Source of the DNA: Lachnospiraceae bacterium
Lineage (GTDB): Bacteria > Bacillota > Clostridia > Lachnospirales > Lachnospiraceae
Direction: 5' to 3'
NCBI GenBank assembly: GCA_014804755.1
Contig: JAAUZE010000017.1
Location: 97,835 to 161,834 of the forward strand
DNA: 64,000 nucleotides
Within the stretch, counting starts at the first letter, position 1. Every line of letters begins with the position of its first letter. The position numbers and the translations under genes were made by a program. Of this stretch, positions 52,108-63,799 are shown one piece after another. The notes below the pieces were generated by a model. It searched no databases. It had not been told where the DNA came from and saw only the letters and a program-made list of their open reading frames with translations.

Positions 52108-53079
52108 GTGGCACTATCCAATTCCCAATATGATTCCATCATCAGGATTTATGACGAGCGGCAGCTTGCGCACCGGCGCGAGCGTGACGCCCGCCTTGCC
52201 GACGTCCGCGAGGCGCTTCCCGAGTATGAAGCGCTCGAGCGCGAGGAGTCGGCTCTCTTTTTGAAAAAAGCAGACTGCCTGCTGAGCGAACAAAGCGAAG
52301 ATGCACGGCGTATTTCTGAAGACATTGAACTGATCAGAGCAAAAAAAGCAAATCTGCTATCCCGGAAGGGCTATCCCGCAGACTATCTTTCCATACAATA
52401 TACCTGTCCGCACTGCAGGGACACCGGCTACATAGACGGCATCAAATGCGCCTGCTTCCGTCAGGCGTCCGTTACTCTTTTATATGAACAGTCCGGTATC
52501 CGCGAGCTTCTGAAACAGGATAATTTTGACACGCTTTCCTATGAATTCTATGAGGGCGAGGACTTAACGCGCTTCCAAAATGCCGTGACGACCTGCAGGA
52601 ATTTTGTCAGGAACTTCAATTCCGACTACCACAATCTCTTTTTTTATGGTACAGTAGGGACGGGGAAATCCTTTCTCTCGGGCTGTGTTGCGAAAGAGCT
52701 GATCGAAAAAGGCAATCTTGTCATCTATTTCAGTGCGACAAGATTGTTCAACGAATTATCGCGATATACCTTTCAGCGCGAGAACCGCGGAGAGCTTTCC
52801 GGCCTTTTGGACGATCTGTTCCAATGTGATCTTCTCATCATCGACGATCTCGGAACGGAGCTTACCAATTCCTTTGTCGCCACGCAGTTGTTTTCCTGCT
52901 TAAATGAGCGGCATATCCGGAAAAAAGCAACGGTGATCTCCACCAATCTCTCCCTGCAGGAATTGACTGACCGCTATTCCGAGCGCATATCTTCACGGAT
53001 CATGAGCAACTATGAGGTATGCAAGTTAAGCGGTCCCGACATCAGAATGTACAAAAAAAGACAACTATCCAGAAAGTGA
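52108..53079 (+). CDS. dnaI: DnaI/DnaC-type helicase loader ATPase
   Basis: 323 residues, GTG start at 52108 with AAGGAGG seven bases ahead. An N-terminal helical region is followed by a zinc-binding segment CPHCRDTGYIDGIKCACF, then an AAA+ core with Walker A FYGTVGTGKSFLSG and Walker B LLIIDDLGTELTNSF, and ATVISTNLSLQELTDRY. It loads the replicative helicase. Placement directly after dnaD supports DnaI over the IstB transposase helper. Confidence 0.93.
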   Translation: MALSNSQYDSIIRIYDERQLAHRRERDARLADVREALPEYEALEREESALFLKKADCLLSEQSEDARRISEDIELIRAKKANLLSRKGYPADYLSIQYTCPHCRDTGYIDGIKCACFRQASVTLLYEQSGIRELLKQDNFDTLSYEFYEGEDLTRFQNAVTTCRNFVRNFNSDYHNLFFYGTVGTGKSFLSGCVAKELIEKGNLVIYFSATRLFNELSRYTFQRENRGELSGLLDDLFQCDLLIIDDLGTELTNSFVATQLFSCLNERHIRKKATVISTNLSLQELTDRYSERISSRIMSNYEVCKLSGPDIRMYKKRQLSRK

Positions 53080-53087
53080 GGCTTTTC

Positions 53088-54275
53088 ATGACTACGAAGC
53101 GAGAGGAAAAAAGAAACCTCGAAACCATTCCCGTCGGCTCTCTTGGCATCATCCCTCTCGAGGGCTGCAAATCCCTCGGCGAAAAGGTGGATTACTACCT
53201 TGTAAAATGGAGGACGGAGCGCGAGAGCGAGCACAAGGACTCTCTTGCCTTTGCAGGCTATCAGCGTGATTCCTATATTTTGGGTGCGCGGGTGCCCCGC
53301 TTCGGTTCCGGCGAGGCAAAGGGCGTGATCACGGAATCCGTCCGCGGAACAGACCTGTATCTTCTCGTGGACGTCGCCAATTACAGTCTGACCTATCCGT
53401 TGTGCGGCTATGAAAATCACATGTCGCCCGACGACCATTTTCAGGATTTGAAACGTATCATAGCCGCTGTAGGCGGAAAGGCAAGGCGGATCACCGTGAT
53501 CATGCCGTTCCTCTATGAAAGCAGGCAGCATAAACGAACCTCCCGCGAGTCTCTTGACTGTGCTCTTGCGCTTCAGGAGCTTGTCGCCATGGGCGTGGAC
53601 AACATCATCACGTTTGACGCACATGACCCGCGCGTGCAGAACGCCATCCCGCTTCACGGCTTTGAAACCGTACAGCCCGCCTACCAGTTCATCAAAGGCT
53701 TGCTCCGCAATGTGGATGATCTGAAGATCGACTCCGACCACATGATGGTCATCAGCCCCGATGAGGGCGGTATGAGCCGCGCGATCTATATTGCAAACGT
53801 GCTTGGACTCGATATGGGCATGTTCTACAAACGGCGCGACTATACGCAGATCGTCAACGGCAAAAATCCGATCGTTGCGCATGAATTCCTCGGCACGGAT
53901 GTTGAGGGCAAGGATATGATCATCATTGACGACATGATCTCCTCCGGCGACAGCATGCTTGATGTTGCAACTGAACTGAAAAAACGCAAGGCGGCACGCA
54001 TTTTTGTGTTCTCCACCTTTGGTCTTTTCACAAACGGACTTGCCAAATTTGATGCAGCTTACGAGAACGGCATCATTGATAGGGTGCTGACGACGAACCT
54101 GATCTACCAGACACCTGAGCTGCTCTCCAAACCGTACTATATCAATTGCGATTTAAGCAAATATATTGCCTATTTGATCGACACCCTGAATCACGATTCT
54201 TCCATCAGCGATCTCTTAAATCCGAACGATCGTATTCAGGCGCTTCTTACAAAATACAAGACGGACAGGGCATAA
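53088..54275 (+). CDS. prs: Ribose-phosphate pyrophosphokinase family protein
   Basis: 395 residues from the ATG at 53088, nine bases after the dnaI stop, preceded by AGTGAGG. PRPP synthetase family: IMPFLYESRQHKRTSRESLD, a PRPP-binding loop MIIIDDMISSGDSMLD, and ITFDAHDPRVQNAIP. It is longer than the usual 310-320 residues, with an extended N-terminus (KREEKRNLETIPVGSLGIIP) and inserted segments, typical of the class found in clostridia. PRPP feeds purines, pyrimidines, His, Trp and NAD. Confidence 0.93.
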   Translation: MTTKREEKRNLETIPVGSLGIIPLEGCKSLGEKVDYYLVKWRTERESEHKDSLAFAGYQRDSYILGARVPRFGSGEAKGVITESVRGTDLYLLVDVANYSLTYPLCGYENHMSPDDHFQDLKRIIAAVGGKARRITVIMPFLYESRQHKRTSRESLDCALALQELVAMGVDNIITFDAHDPRVQNAIPLHGFETVQPAYQFIKGLLRNVDDLKIDSDHMMVISPDEGGMSRAIYIANVLGLDMGMFYKRRDYTQIVNGKNPIVAHEFLGTDVEGKDMIIIDDMISSGDSMLDVATELKKRKAARIFVFSTFGLFTNGLAKFDAAYENGIIDRVLTTNLIYQTPELLSKPYYINCDLSKYIAYLIDTLNHDSSISDLLNPNDRIQALLTKYKTDRA

Positions 54276-54370
54276 AAAAGAACGCTTCGCGTTCTTTTGA
54301 AGAATTCGCAAAAGGCGAATTCTTCCGGGACTGAGAAATTTCCTATAAGTTGAAATGCCTTTGGCATTTC
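54276..54370. repeat. Three hairpins after prs with a conserved linker
   Basis: AAAAGAACGC TTC GCGTTCTTTT (54276-54298) begins at the prs stop and is followed by T-run, so it can terminate prs. GAAGAATTCGC, loop of five, GCGAATTCTTC (54299-54325) and GAAATGCC TTT GGCATTTC (54352-54370) follow. Between them lies CGGGACTGAGAAATTTCCTA (54326-54345), a linker that recurs twice at 54.9 kb. Confidence 0.85.
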
Positions 54371-54533
54371 TTTCGGGATTACGGACGCGATATTTTTTTG
54401 TAACGGTACTAAACAATCAGACATAGCAGGACGAAATATATAGTGAGAAGAAAATTTCATATCGGCGTTATACACTGTTGAAATACGCATCCAAGGAGGG
54501 ATCATCGCAGTAAACGGAATTTCAGGTATTTTC

Positions 54534-54764
54534 ATGGTGAACGCGGTAATGATGGTTTCCGAAGTGAGTAGAACCAAACGGGACAGACAGTCTTCTTCTC
54601 ATCCGTATCCCAGGCGCAAAAAATCTGAGCGGTCGTTTTCGACAACATTGGAACAAGCAGCGCAGGAATACGAAGCTGTCCCCCTGCATTGTCTGACAAC
54701 CGTTTACGGGCGCGACAGTAAGATGCAGAATTTCTTCTACGAGCCTAGAGAATATCATTACTGA
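54534..54764 (+). CDS. Small protein of unknown function
   Basis: 76 residues from the ATG at 54534, but that start lacks a Shine-Dalgarno sequence. AAGGAGGG (54493-54500) lies 33 bases further up, and the frame stays open from there reading IIAVNGISGIF, so the natural start may be a non-ATG codon near 54504-54510 or a mutated start. The body is basic then Tyr/Glu-rich, ending LTTVYGRDSKMQNFFYEPRE then YHY; I believe similar small proteins exist in related clostridia but cannot name a family. It is embedded between two hairpin clusters. Confidence 0.5.
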   Translation: MVNAVMMVSEVSRTKRDRQSSSHPYPRRKKSERSFSTTLEQAAQEYEAVPLHCLTTVYGRDSKMQNFFYEPREYHY

Positions 54765-54767
54765 ATT

Positions 54768-54809
54768 CTAAGCAATCCCGCGAACAGACTTGTTCGCGGG
54801 ATTGCTTAG
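54768..54809. repeat. 18-bp perfect hairpin
   Basis: CTAAGCAATCCCGCGAAC, loop AGACTT, GTTCGCGGGATTGCTTAG. It starts three bases after the stop of the small gene. Strong enough to act as a terminator or processing site although no long T-run follows. Confidence 0.85.
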
Positions 54810-54836
54810 GGTTTAAGACATGGTACGCGCCCTAAA

Positions 54837-54984
54837 AAAGATTGGCGCATTTGCGCCAATCTTTCGAAGAATTCCCTTCGGGAATTCTTCTGGCACTGCG
54901 AGATTTCCTATAAGTAAAAAAGAACGCAAAGAATGTGAAACATTCTTTTGCGTTCTTTCGGGACTGAGGAATTTCCCGTAAATT
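54837..54984. repeat. Three hairpins with two copies of the conserved linker
   Basis: AAAGATTGGCGCA TT TGCGCCAATCTTT (54837-54864), GAAGAATTCCC TTC GGGAATTCTTC (54866-54890), and a 15-18-bp stem 54919-54958 (AAAGAACGCAAA, GAATGT, loop GAA, ACATTC, TTTTGCGTTCTTT). Linkers GGCACTGCGAGATTTCCTAT (54892-54911) and CGGGACTGAGGAATTTCCCG (54959-54978) match the one at 54326. The array lies between the small gene and the preQ1 riboswitch. Confidence 0.85.
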
Positions 54985-54992
54985 AAGAATTA

Positions 54993-55036
54993 ACGTCAGT
55001 TCGAGACCTTCCTGACGTAAAACAAAACTAAAGGAG
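54993..55036 (+). ncRNA. PreQ1-I riboswitch upstream of queT
   Basis: Stem ACGTCAG / CTGACGT encloses a 12-base loop TTCGAGACCTTC, followed by the A-rich tail AAAACAAAACTAAAGGAG. This is the preQ1 class I layout (stem, TTC-rich loop, A-rich tail that folds back into a pseudoknot). The tail includes the Shine-Dalgarno AAAGGAG of queT, so ligand binding should hide it and reduce translation. Confidence 0.88.
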
Positions 55037-55044
55037 AATTTCAT

Positions 55045-55533
55045 ATGAAAAACAAACGTATTCTGTTTCTGACACAGGCAGCGATGATCGCAGCGCTGTA
55101 TGTGGTCTTCACGCTCATTGCCGCAGCGCTTGGGCTTTCCTCCATGCAGGTTCAGATCCGGTTCTCAGAGGCTCTGACCATCCTTCCGTATTTTACTCCG
55201 GCCGCCATACCGGGAGTCTTTATCGGATGTCTGCTCAGCAATATCCTTGCGGGCGGCGCGCTGCTTGACATCATTTTCGGCTCTTTGGCAACACTAATCG
55301 CCGCAGTCGGAACCTATCTGCTGCGCCGGCAAAAATGGCTTGCGCCGATCCCCCCGATCGCGGCAAATACATTGGTCGTCCCCTTTGTCCTAAAAGCGGC
55401 CTACGGCATCGGTCCGCTTTGGCTCTCCTTTATCACCGTAGGCGCAGGCGAGCTCCTGTCCGCAGGCGTCCTCGGCATGCTTCTGCTTCTTGTCCTTGAA
55501 AAATACAGACGGCAGATTTTTATGGCGTCCTAG
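55045..55533 (+). CDS. queT: Queuosine-precursor ECF transporter S component (QueT)
   Basis: 162 residues with about five hydrophobic segments. The QueT pattern is clear: LTQAAMIAALYVVFTLIAAA, QVQIRFSEALTILPYFTPAA, IPGVFIGCLLSNILAGG. It is the substrate-binding membrane unit of an energy-coupling factor transporter, expected to work with the shared EcfA/A'/T module encoded elsewhere. Control by the preQ1-I riboswitch just upstream fits import of a queuosine precursor. Confidence 0.94.
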   Translation: MKNKRILFLTQAAMIAALYVVFTLIAAALGLSSMQVQIRFSEALTILPYFTPAAIPGVFIGCLLSNILAGGALLDIIFGSLATLIAAVGTYLLRRQKWLAPIPPIAANTLVVPFVLKAAYGIGPLWLSFITVGAGELLSAGVLGMLLLLVLEKYRRQIFMAS

Positions 55534-55575
55534 GGAATGATGAAACCGGTGCTTCCTTAGATTTCATGATTATAT

Positions 55576-55630
55576 AAAAAAGACAATCCGCATGCGGCAT
55601 AAGCGTACCACGCATCGGCTTGTCTTTTTT
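55576..55630. terminator. Bidirectional terminator between queT and the exported protein gene
   Basis: AAAAAAGACAATCCGCATGC pairs with GCATCGGCTTGTCTTTTTT around a loop, with T6 on one strand and A6 (T6 on the other). It serves both convergent genes. Confidence 0.85.
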
Positions 55631-58158
55631 TACTCCTGCTCTTCCAAATAGGAAATGAATACCGCGCCGTTTGTGCGAAACCATTCATCCGCTTCCGAAA
55701 AGCTTTTTTTATAGATGCTGTTCGACTTCGGGTCCATTATGGCGATCTGCGAATCGTTATAGCCAACAATCAGCACGGTGTTGTCTCCCATGAGCGCCAG
55801 AACCGGAATGTCCCGATTGACATAATAGAGAATCGCGTCCAGACTGCACTCCGACAAATCCAAAATGCGGCAGCCTTCCAGCGCCTCCCGCAAGATCTGA
55901 AGCACCGTTTCTCCCTCATCCAGCAGATATTGGCTGTTGCGCGCCACTCCCTCATAAGCAAGCAGCGTATCTAAGCATACCGCCGTCGATCCGCGCGTTT
56001 CACTGACGCTTTCCGCCGAGATCGCCATGATCTGATTGCGTGTACGGCGGTTCCCGCGCACCCAGATGTAATGTCCGGTATCATCCACGACAACACCCAT
56101 TTGGGCATAGGCAAGATTGATCGCGTCCGCAGCATGGTTATACATACCGATGACGCCGTCCTTCGCGTATACGAAAAAGCGCTCCATCTCAGTGTCTTCC
56201 GTAACAGCAAGCGTTCTGCTCCCCTCAAAAAGCACCTCTTTCGGCGTCAGGATCTGCAGTGCCTTATTATCTATCGTGTTTTTCACCACGATCTGTACGA
56301 TCGTCTCATATTTTTCGGTGACAGGCCTTTCTAACGTATTGATCCCTGATTTCTGCTCGATATTATTGATGATCTGATCATCCCCCGTCTCCCTATAGGA
56401 GCCGTCCTCGTTTTTTATCACACGCGACATATTGAGCTGGTTATCCGTGATCTGTCCGCCCGTCACATAAATCCCTTCATTGCTGTACTCTTTTAACACG
56501 GTTCCGTTCTCGTCCACGATCATGACCTCATACATCGGAAACGTGCTGATGCCGTAGCTGTCCGTGTAGACATCCCCGCTGTGCGCCACGCCATAGATCA
56601 GATCGCTGCCCATGAAGCCGATCGGCTTTATATAATTGCCGATCCCCGCATCGATCTTCCTGCGCATCTGCGTATTGAGATTCATATGCACAAGCGAGGT
56701 GCTCGCGTCCGCGTTCTTTCCCTCCTGCCAGACAAGAAAGCTTTGATCCGGCGAAACCTGAAATCTCCCGACCTCGAGATTCTGCGCGATAATCTCATAG
56801 CTGCGGCTGTCTAAGCTGACCGCGTAAATGTCTCCGTTCAGGATAAAATAAAACACATTCGTCCTGCTGACATAGGAGAGCATGCTCATTTCCGCCTCCA
56901 GGATCTCATAACTCTTATCGTACGGAATATAAATCTCCTCTTCAACCGTGTTGAGCAGACTGTTATAATAGCAGATCATGATGCCGATCTGCCCCTCGTG
57001 GAGCCCCCGATTCATATAACCGTACACAACAAAACGGACATTTCCCGTCTCATCAACGCTTAATATTTTCATGTTATGCGCATCATACATGCACCGTGCA
57101 TCAAACGAATCGTCCCGAAAAGTGTAGAGCACCGCCATTTTCTGCTCGGATACATTGTACGAATACAGTCCCTTATCATCTACAAACGCAAAAACATTTC
57201 CTCCGTCGGACTCGACAAGTACAGGCGGTTCCTCCTGAATGCCGAGTACAATCCGATTCCCCACATAGGCGCTTGTGTTCTTCTCATCAAAGATCTGCGT
57301 CATCGTACGCTCAAAATCAAGCAGATAAATGCGGTCCACCGTATAACGCAGCCGATAAAATTCCTCCACTCGGTAATAATGCTTCTGCTTCCCCTCCAGC
57401 ACGGAAACGATATAACTTCCCGTAACGGACGCGGTTTGGGATGCAAGCTCCCGCAGTGTAAAAACCGGCTCCGTTTCTTTTTTCACACCGAGAGAACCCC
57501 ATGTGATCTGATTAAAGCTGCTGTGAATATTGACGACGCCAAACGACGAGTTATCTCCCTGCGAATTCGATTCCAGATATTTGACGATCTCCTGCGCTTC
57601 CTCGCGGTCAAACGTGCGCGCAGAAAAATCGCGGGCAAAGGCGATCTTCTCCTCCGCATGATAGTCCGTAGCAAGGATGATGTGCGTCGTATAGGAGATT
57701 TCCTGCTCCGTATCTATCTGCAATTTTAGGATGAGGCTGTATTCCTTCTGCGCTTCTATCAGGTCCTTGATCGCAAACTCCGCATGAATCTCGTCCCCAA
57801 TTTCCGTATACTCCGTCAGGCGGCCGTCCTCGACCAGACGGGAACCGTCCACGCTGCGCACCTCAAAAAAGATCTGGCTGATATTACGTCCGTATTTTTG
57901 CACATCAAAAGAAAGCGTCCTGCCATCGCCAAGCGGCGTAATACTCTCCCGCAGATAAGAAAGCTGCGGAAGCTCCTGATAGCCATGCAGGCAGTTTACG
58001 CGCTCGCCGTCCACATTCATGTAGATCAGCGGCAGGCTTGCCGGACGCATTTCTTCCGTCATATCCGTATTTCCCTGATTCAAAAGATTACTAATGATCA
58101 CCAACGCCGCTAAAAATGTTACGATGCTGACGATTCCGTGAAAGATCGTTTTTTTCAT
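55630..58158 (-). CDS. Large membrane-anchored exported protein with C-terminal C39-like domain
   Basis: 842 residues. A single N-terminal helix (about residues 6-26) anchors an extracytoplasmic body. The middle (about 280-640) has repeated beta-propeller-like strands (GRFQVSPDQSFLVWQEGKNA, DLIYGVAHSGDVYTDSYGIS). The last ~130 residues, STAVCLDTLLAYEGVARNSQ... to ...DNTVLIVGYNDSQIAIMDPK, follow the layout of peptidase C39-like domains: Cys at the start of the first helix and a G-Y/H-x-x-V-V-V-G-Y-D/N...D-P core. The usual His of G-H-Y is missing (GDNTVLIVGY), so it is probably not a peptidase. I know of no assigned function. Confidence 0.7.
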   Translation of the reverse strand: MKKTIFHGIVSIVTFLAALVIISNLLNQGNTDMTEEMRPASLPLIYMNVDGERVNCLHGYQELPQLSYLRESITPLGDGRTLSFDVQKYGRNISQIFFEVRSVDGSRLVEDGRLTEYTEIGDEIHAEFAIKDLIEAQKEYSLILKLQIDTEQEISYTTHIILATDYHAEEKIAFARDFSARTFDREEAQEIVKYLESNSQGDNSSFGVVNIHSSFNQITWGSLGVKKETEPVFTLRELASQTASVTGSYIVSVLEGKQKHYYRVEEFYRLRYTVDRIYLLDFERTMTQIFDEKNTSAYVGNRIVLGIQEEPPVLVESDGGNVFAFVDDKGLYSYNVSEQKMAVLYTFRDDSFDARCMYDAHNMKILSVDETGNVRFVVYGYMNRGLHEGQIGIMICYYNSLLNTVEEEIYIPYDKSYEILEAEMSMLSYVSRTNVFYFILNGDIYAVSLDSRSYEIIAQNLEVGRFQVSPDQSFLVWQEGKNADASTSLVHMNLNTQMRRKIDAGIGNYIKPIGFMGSDLIYGVAHSGDVYTDSYGISTFPMYEVMIVDENGTVLKEYSNEGIYVTGGQITDNQLNMSRVIKNEDGSYRETGDDQIINNIEQKSGINTLERPVTEKYETIVQIVVKNTIDNKALQILTPKEVLFEGSRTLAVTEDTEMERFFVYAKDGVIGMYNHAADAINLAYAQMGVVVDDTGHYIWVRGNRRTRNQIMAISAESVSETRGSTAVCLDTLLAYEGVARNSQYLLDEGETVLQILREALEGCRILDLSECSLDAILYYVNRDIPVLALMGDNTVLIVGYNDSQIAIMDPKSNSIYKKSFSEADEWFRTNGAVFISYLEEQE

Positions 58159-58215
58159 GCTCTTATTTTATGCTATATTTCGTATTTTCACAATACAAAA
58201 ATCATGTGTACCCGA

Positions 58216-58773
58216 TCAAATGTCGCCCATTCCGTAAAATTTCGACAAATCCATTCCCGCGCCATGCCGCCTTTTCGCAATCTCATATAAGAGAAGCACA
58301 TAGACTAGCTCCTCCCTGTATCGGAAATCCGCCGACGATGTCCGGTTACGATTTCCCGCATCTCGCATGTCTGCGCCGCCCCGCTGCATATCCGTACGCT
58401 TATCCGCATTTGACATGTTCTCCGTTCCCATTCCGCCCTGCTGCATATCGGATGCTGCCGCAGCTTCTTCTTTTTCGATCATCTGCACAATGTCATGCGC
58501 AAGCCGCTGCAGGCGCAGTCTGTCCGGATATTCATCATAGATCATGCTTCCTTTATAATCCATGCGGTCTACGACAGCAGCAATCTTTACCGCATAGCGC
58601 TTTGCCATCTCCGGAAACATTTCCTGTAAATACTGTAAATCCTCTTTCACGCCCATGTCCTGCGCCATATAGAGCGGCAGATAACCTTGCATGGCATAGG
58701 CGGGCATATAAGGCGCCTGATAAGGCGGCATGTTGTATGTCTGATAAAACGGTACAATTCGGTGTTGTTCCAT
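58216..58773 (-). CDS. Uncharacterised protein, possibly spore-associated
   Basis: 185 residues. The N-terminus is rich in Tyr, Pro, Met and Gln (YQTYNMPPYQAPYMPAYAMQ), a composition seen in spore coat proteins. The core MFPEMAKRYAVKIAAVVDRM and YKGSMIYDEYPDRLRLQRLA look conserved; the C-terminus (ELVYVLLLYEIAKRRH) is amphipathic. No membrane segment or signal peptide. It follows the large exported protein by 57 bases upstream on the same strand, so they may share a transcript. Confidence 0.65.
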   Translation of the reverse strand: MEQHRIVPFYQTYNMPPYQAPYMPAYAMQGYLPLYMAQDMGVKEDLQYLQEMFPEMAKRYAVKIAAVVDRMDYKGSMIYDEYPDRLRLQRLAHDIVQMIEKEEAAAASDMQQGGMGTENMSNADKRTDMQRGGADMRDAGNRNRTSSADFRYREELVYVLLLYEIAKRRHGAGMDLSKFYGMGDI

Positions 58774-58843
58774 GTTGTTTATCCCCTGTTTTCTGATCAG
58801 AATTCCAATCAGACCCGGTTTGTATTATGATATGTAAAACAGC

Positions 58844-58875
58844 AAAAAAAGTCCCGCATCCGCGGAACTTTTTTG
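58844..58875 (-). terminator. Terminator of the ATP synthase operon
   Basis: On the minus strand AAAGTTCCGC, loop GGAT, GCGGGACTTT followed by T4. It lies 21 bases after the atpC stop. Confidence 0.85.
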
Positions 58876-58896
58876 TAACATGGTTCAAGTCCGAAC

Positions 58897-59301
58897 CTAT
58901 CGTATTGCCGAAATACGCGCGAGCGAACGCAAGAGCGCCGTCTCGGCACGCGCAATATCCGTCTTGGGATCCTTTTCTGATAGACGCTTCTCGGCGCGTT
59001 CCTTTGCCGCCTCCGCCCGACTTAAATCGATTTCATCGGGCCACTCGACGATCTCCGCAAGAATTGTGATCTGATCCTGTAAGATCTCCACAAAGCCCGC
59101 ATGAAGCGCCGCCGCCTTCTGCTCGTCACCGTCGGTAATATAGAGAATCCCCGGCTTAATGATCATCGTCATCGGGATATGGTTCTTATAGATACCGACC
59201 TCACCCTCCGTCGTGTTAAACTCGACCATCGTAGCCAATCCGTCATAAAAAACGCGGTCCGGTGTGATAATTTTGATAACAAAACGATTATCCTCTGCCA
59301 T
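58897..59301 (-). CDS. atpC: ATP synthase F1 subunit epsilon
   Basis: 134 residues, normal length. N-terminal beta-sandwich (VIKIITPDRVFYDGLATMVE, VGIYKNHIPMTMIIKPGILY) and C-terminal helical hairpin (EIDLSRAEAAKERAEKRLSE). The subunit links the rotor to F1 and can inhibit hydrolysis. Last gene of the operon. Confidence 0.95.
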   Translation of the reverse strand: MAEDNRFVIKIITPDRVFYDGLATMVEFNTTEGEVGIYKNHIPMTMIIKPGILYITDGDEQKAAALHAGFVEILQDQITILAEIVEWPDEIDLSRAEAAKERAEKRLSEKDPKTDIARAETALLRSLARISAIR

Positions 59302-59331
59302 ACAGCCACCTCAATCCTGATTCCGTACTGA

Positions 59332-60777
<1,446 letters not shown>

Positions 60778-60780
60778 TTA

Positions 60781-61665
60781 TCAGGAAATCGCTTCCGCAC
60801 CGGCTATGATTTCTGTTAACTCCTGTGTGATTGAGCCCTGACGCGCTCTGTTATACTGGAGTGATAACTTACCGATCATTTCCTCCGCATTGCTCGTCGC
60901 GGAATCCATTGCCTGCATTCTTGCGCCGTTCTCACTGGCAACCGCCTCCACGAGCGCTCCGTAGATCAGGCTTGCGACATACTTCGGAATAATGAGATTT
61001 AATGCCTCGTCCGCTTCCGGCTCAAAGTTCATCATCGCCTTATCCGCCTCCGCGTCCTTCGCCCCTTCACCGCCGTCTGTCACATCTTCAAGCGACACCG
61101 GAAGAAGCTTTAAAAGTCTCGGCTCATGAACAACCGTGTTCTTAAAATAAGTATAGGCAAGATAAATCTCTCCGATTTCTCCGTCCATGTAGCTTTTTAG
61201 CAGTTCTTCCGCCAGCTTCATCGCCTCCACATAGGTCGGCTCCTCGATCACCTCGGAATAGTCTTTCTCCGCGATCTGATACCCCGCGCGCGCAAGCAAA
61301 TCCCGTCCTTTTTTACCGATCGCATGAACGATCAGATTTTCTTTTTGCTCCGCAAGCTCTCCCCGCGTGATCAGCTTTACCACATTAGAGTTATATCCGC
61401 CCGCAAGACCCCGGTTCGAGGTGATCACCACAACCGCCTTTTTGTCGGAAGCTCCGGTTTTCAGATACGGATGATCAAGCGCACCCGCCTTGACGATCAT
61501 GCTTTTTACCGTGTCATACATACAGGAAAAATAGGACTTCGTCTGCTCCGCATGCGCTTTGCTGCGCTGGAGCTTCACCGTGGACACGAGCTTCATCGCC
61601 TTGGTAATCTGCTGCGTACTCTGTATACTGCCCTTACGTCTCTTGATGTCTCTCATCGACGCCAT
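60781..61665 (-). CDS. atpG: ATP synthase F1 subunit gamma
   Basis: 294 residues; central shaft. N-terminus MASMRDIKRRKGSIQSTQQI then TKAMKLVSTVKLQRSKAHAE, and C-terminal signature ASENGARMQAMDSATSNAEE, both canonical. An inserted acidic Glu/Asp/Ala segment near residues 195-210 (DGGEGAKDAEADKAMM) is a little longer than in common homologues. Confidence 0.97.
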   Translation of the reverse strand: MASMRDIKRRKGSIQSTQQITKAMKLVSTVKLQRSKAHAEQTKSYFSCMYDTVKSMIVKAGALDHPYLKTGASDKKAVVVITSNRGLAGGYNSNVVKLITRGELAEQKENLIVHAIGKKGRDLLARAGYQIAEKDYSEVIEEPTYVEAMKLAEELLKSYMDGEIGEIYLAYTYFKNTVVHEPRLLKLLPVSLEDVTDGGEGAKDAEADKAMMNFEPEADEALNLIIPKYVASLIYGALVEAVASENGARMQAMDSATSNAEEMIGKLSLQYNRARQGSITQELTEIIAGAEAIS

Positions 61666-61691
61666 TGCATTTCACCGCCTTCCCAAGCGCC

Positions 61692-63786
<2,095 letters not shown>

Positions 63787-63799
<13 letters not shown>

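Noticed and set aside
53010..53882. 290-codon open frame on the minus strand
   Set aside because: Antisense to prs; composition of a shadow frame.
54276..54984. Hairpin-linker array as a CRISPR or integron cassette array
   Set aside because: Hairpins differ from one another, there are only three linkers, and no cas or integrase gene is nearby. Kept only as a repeat-family finding.
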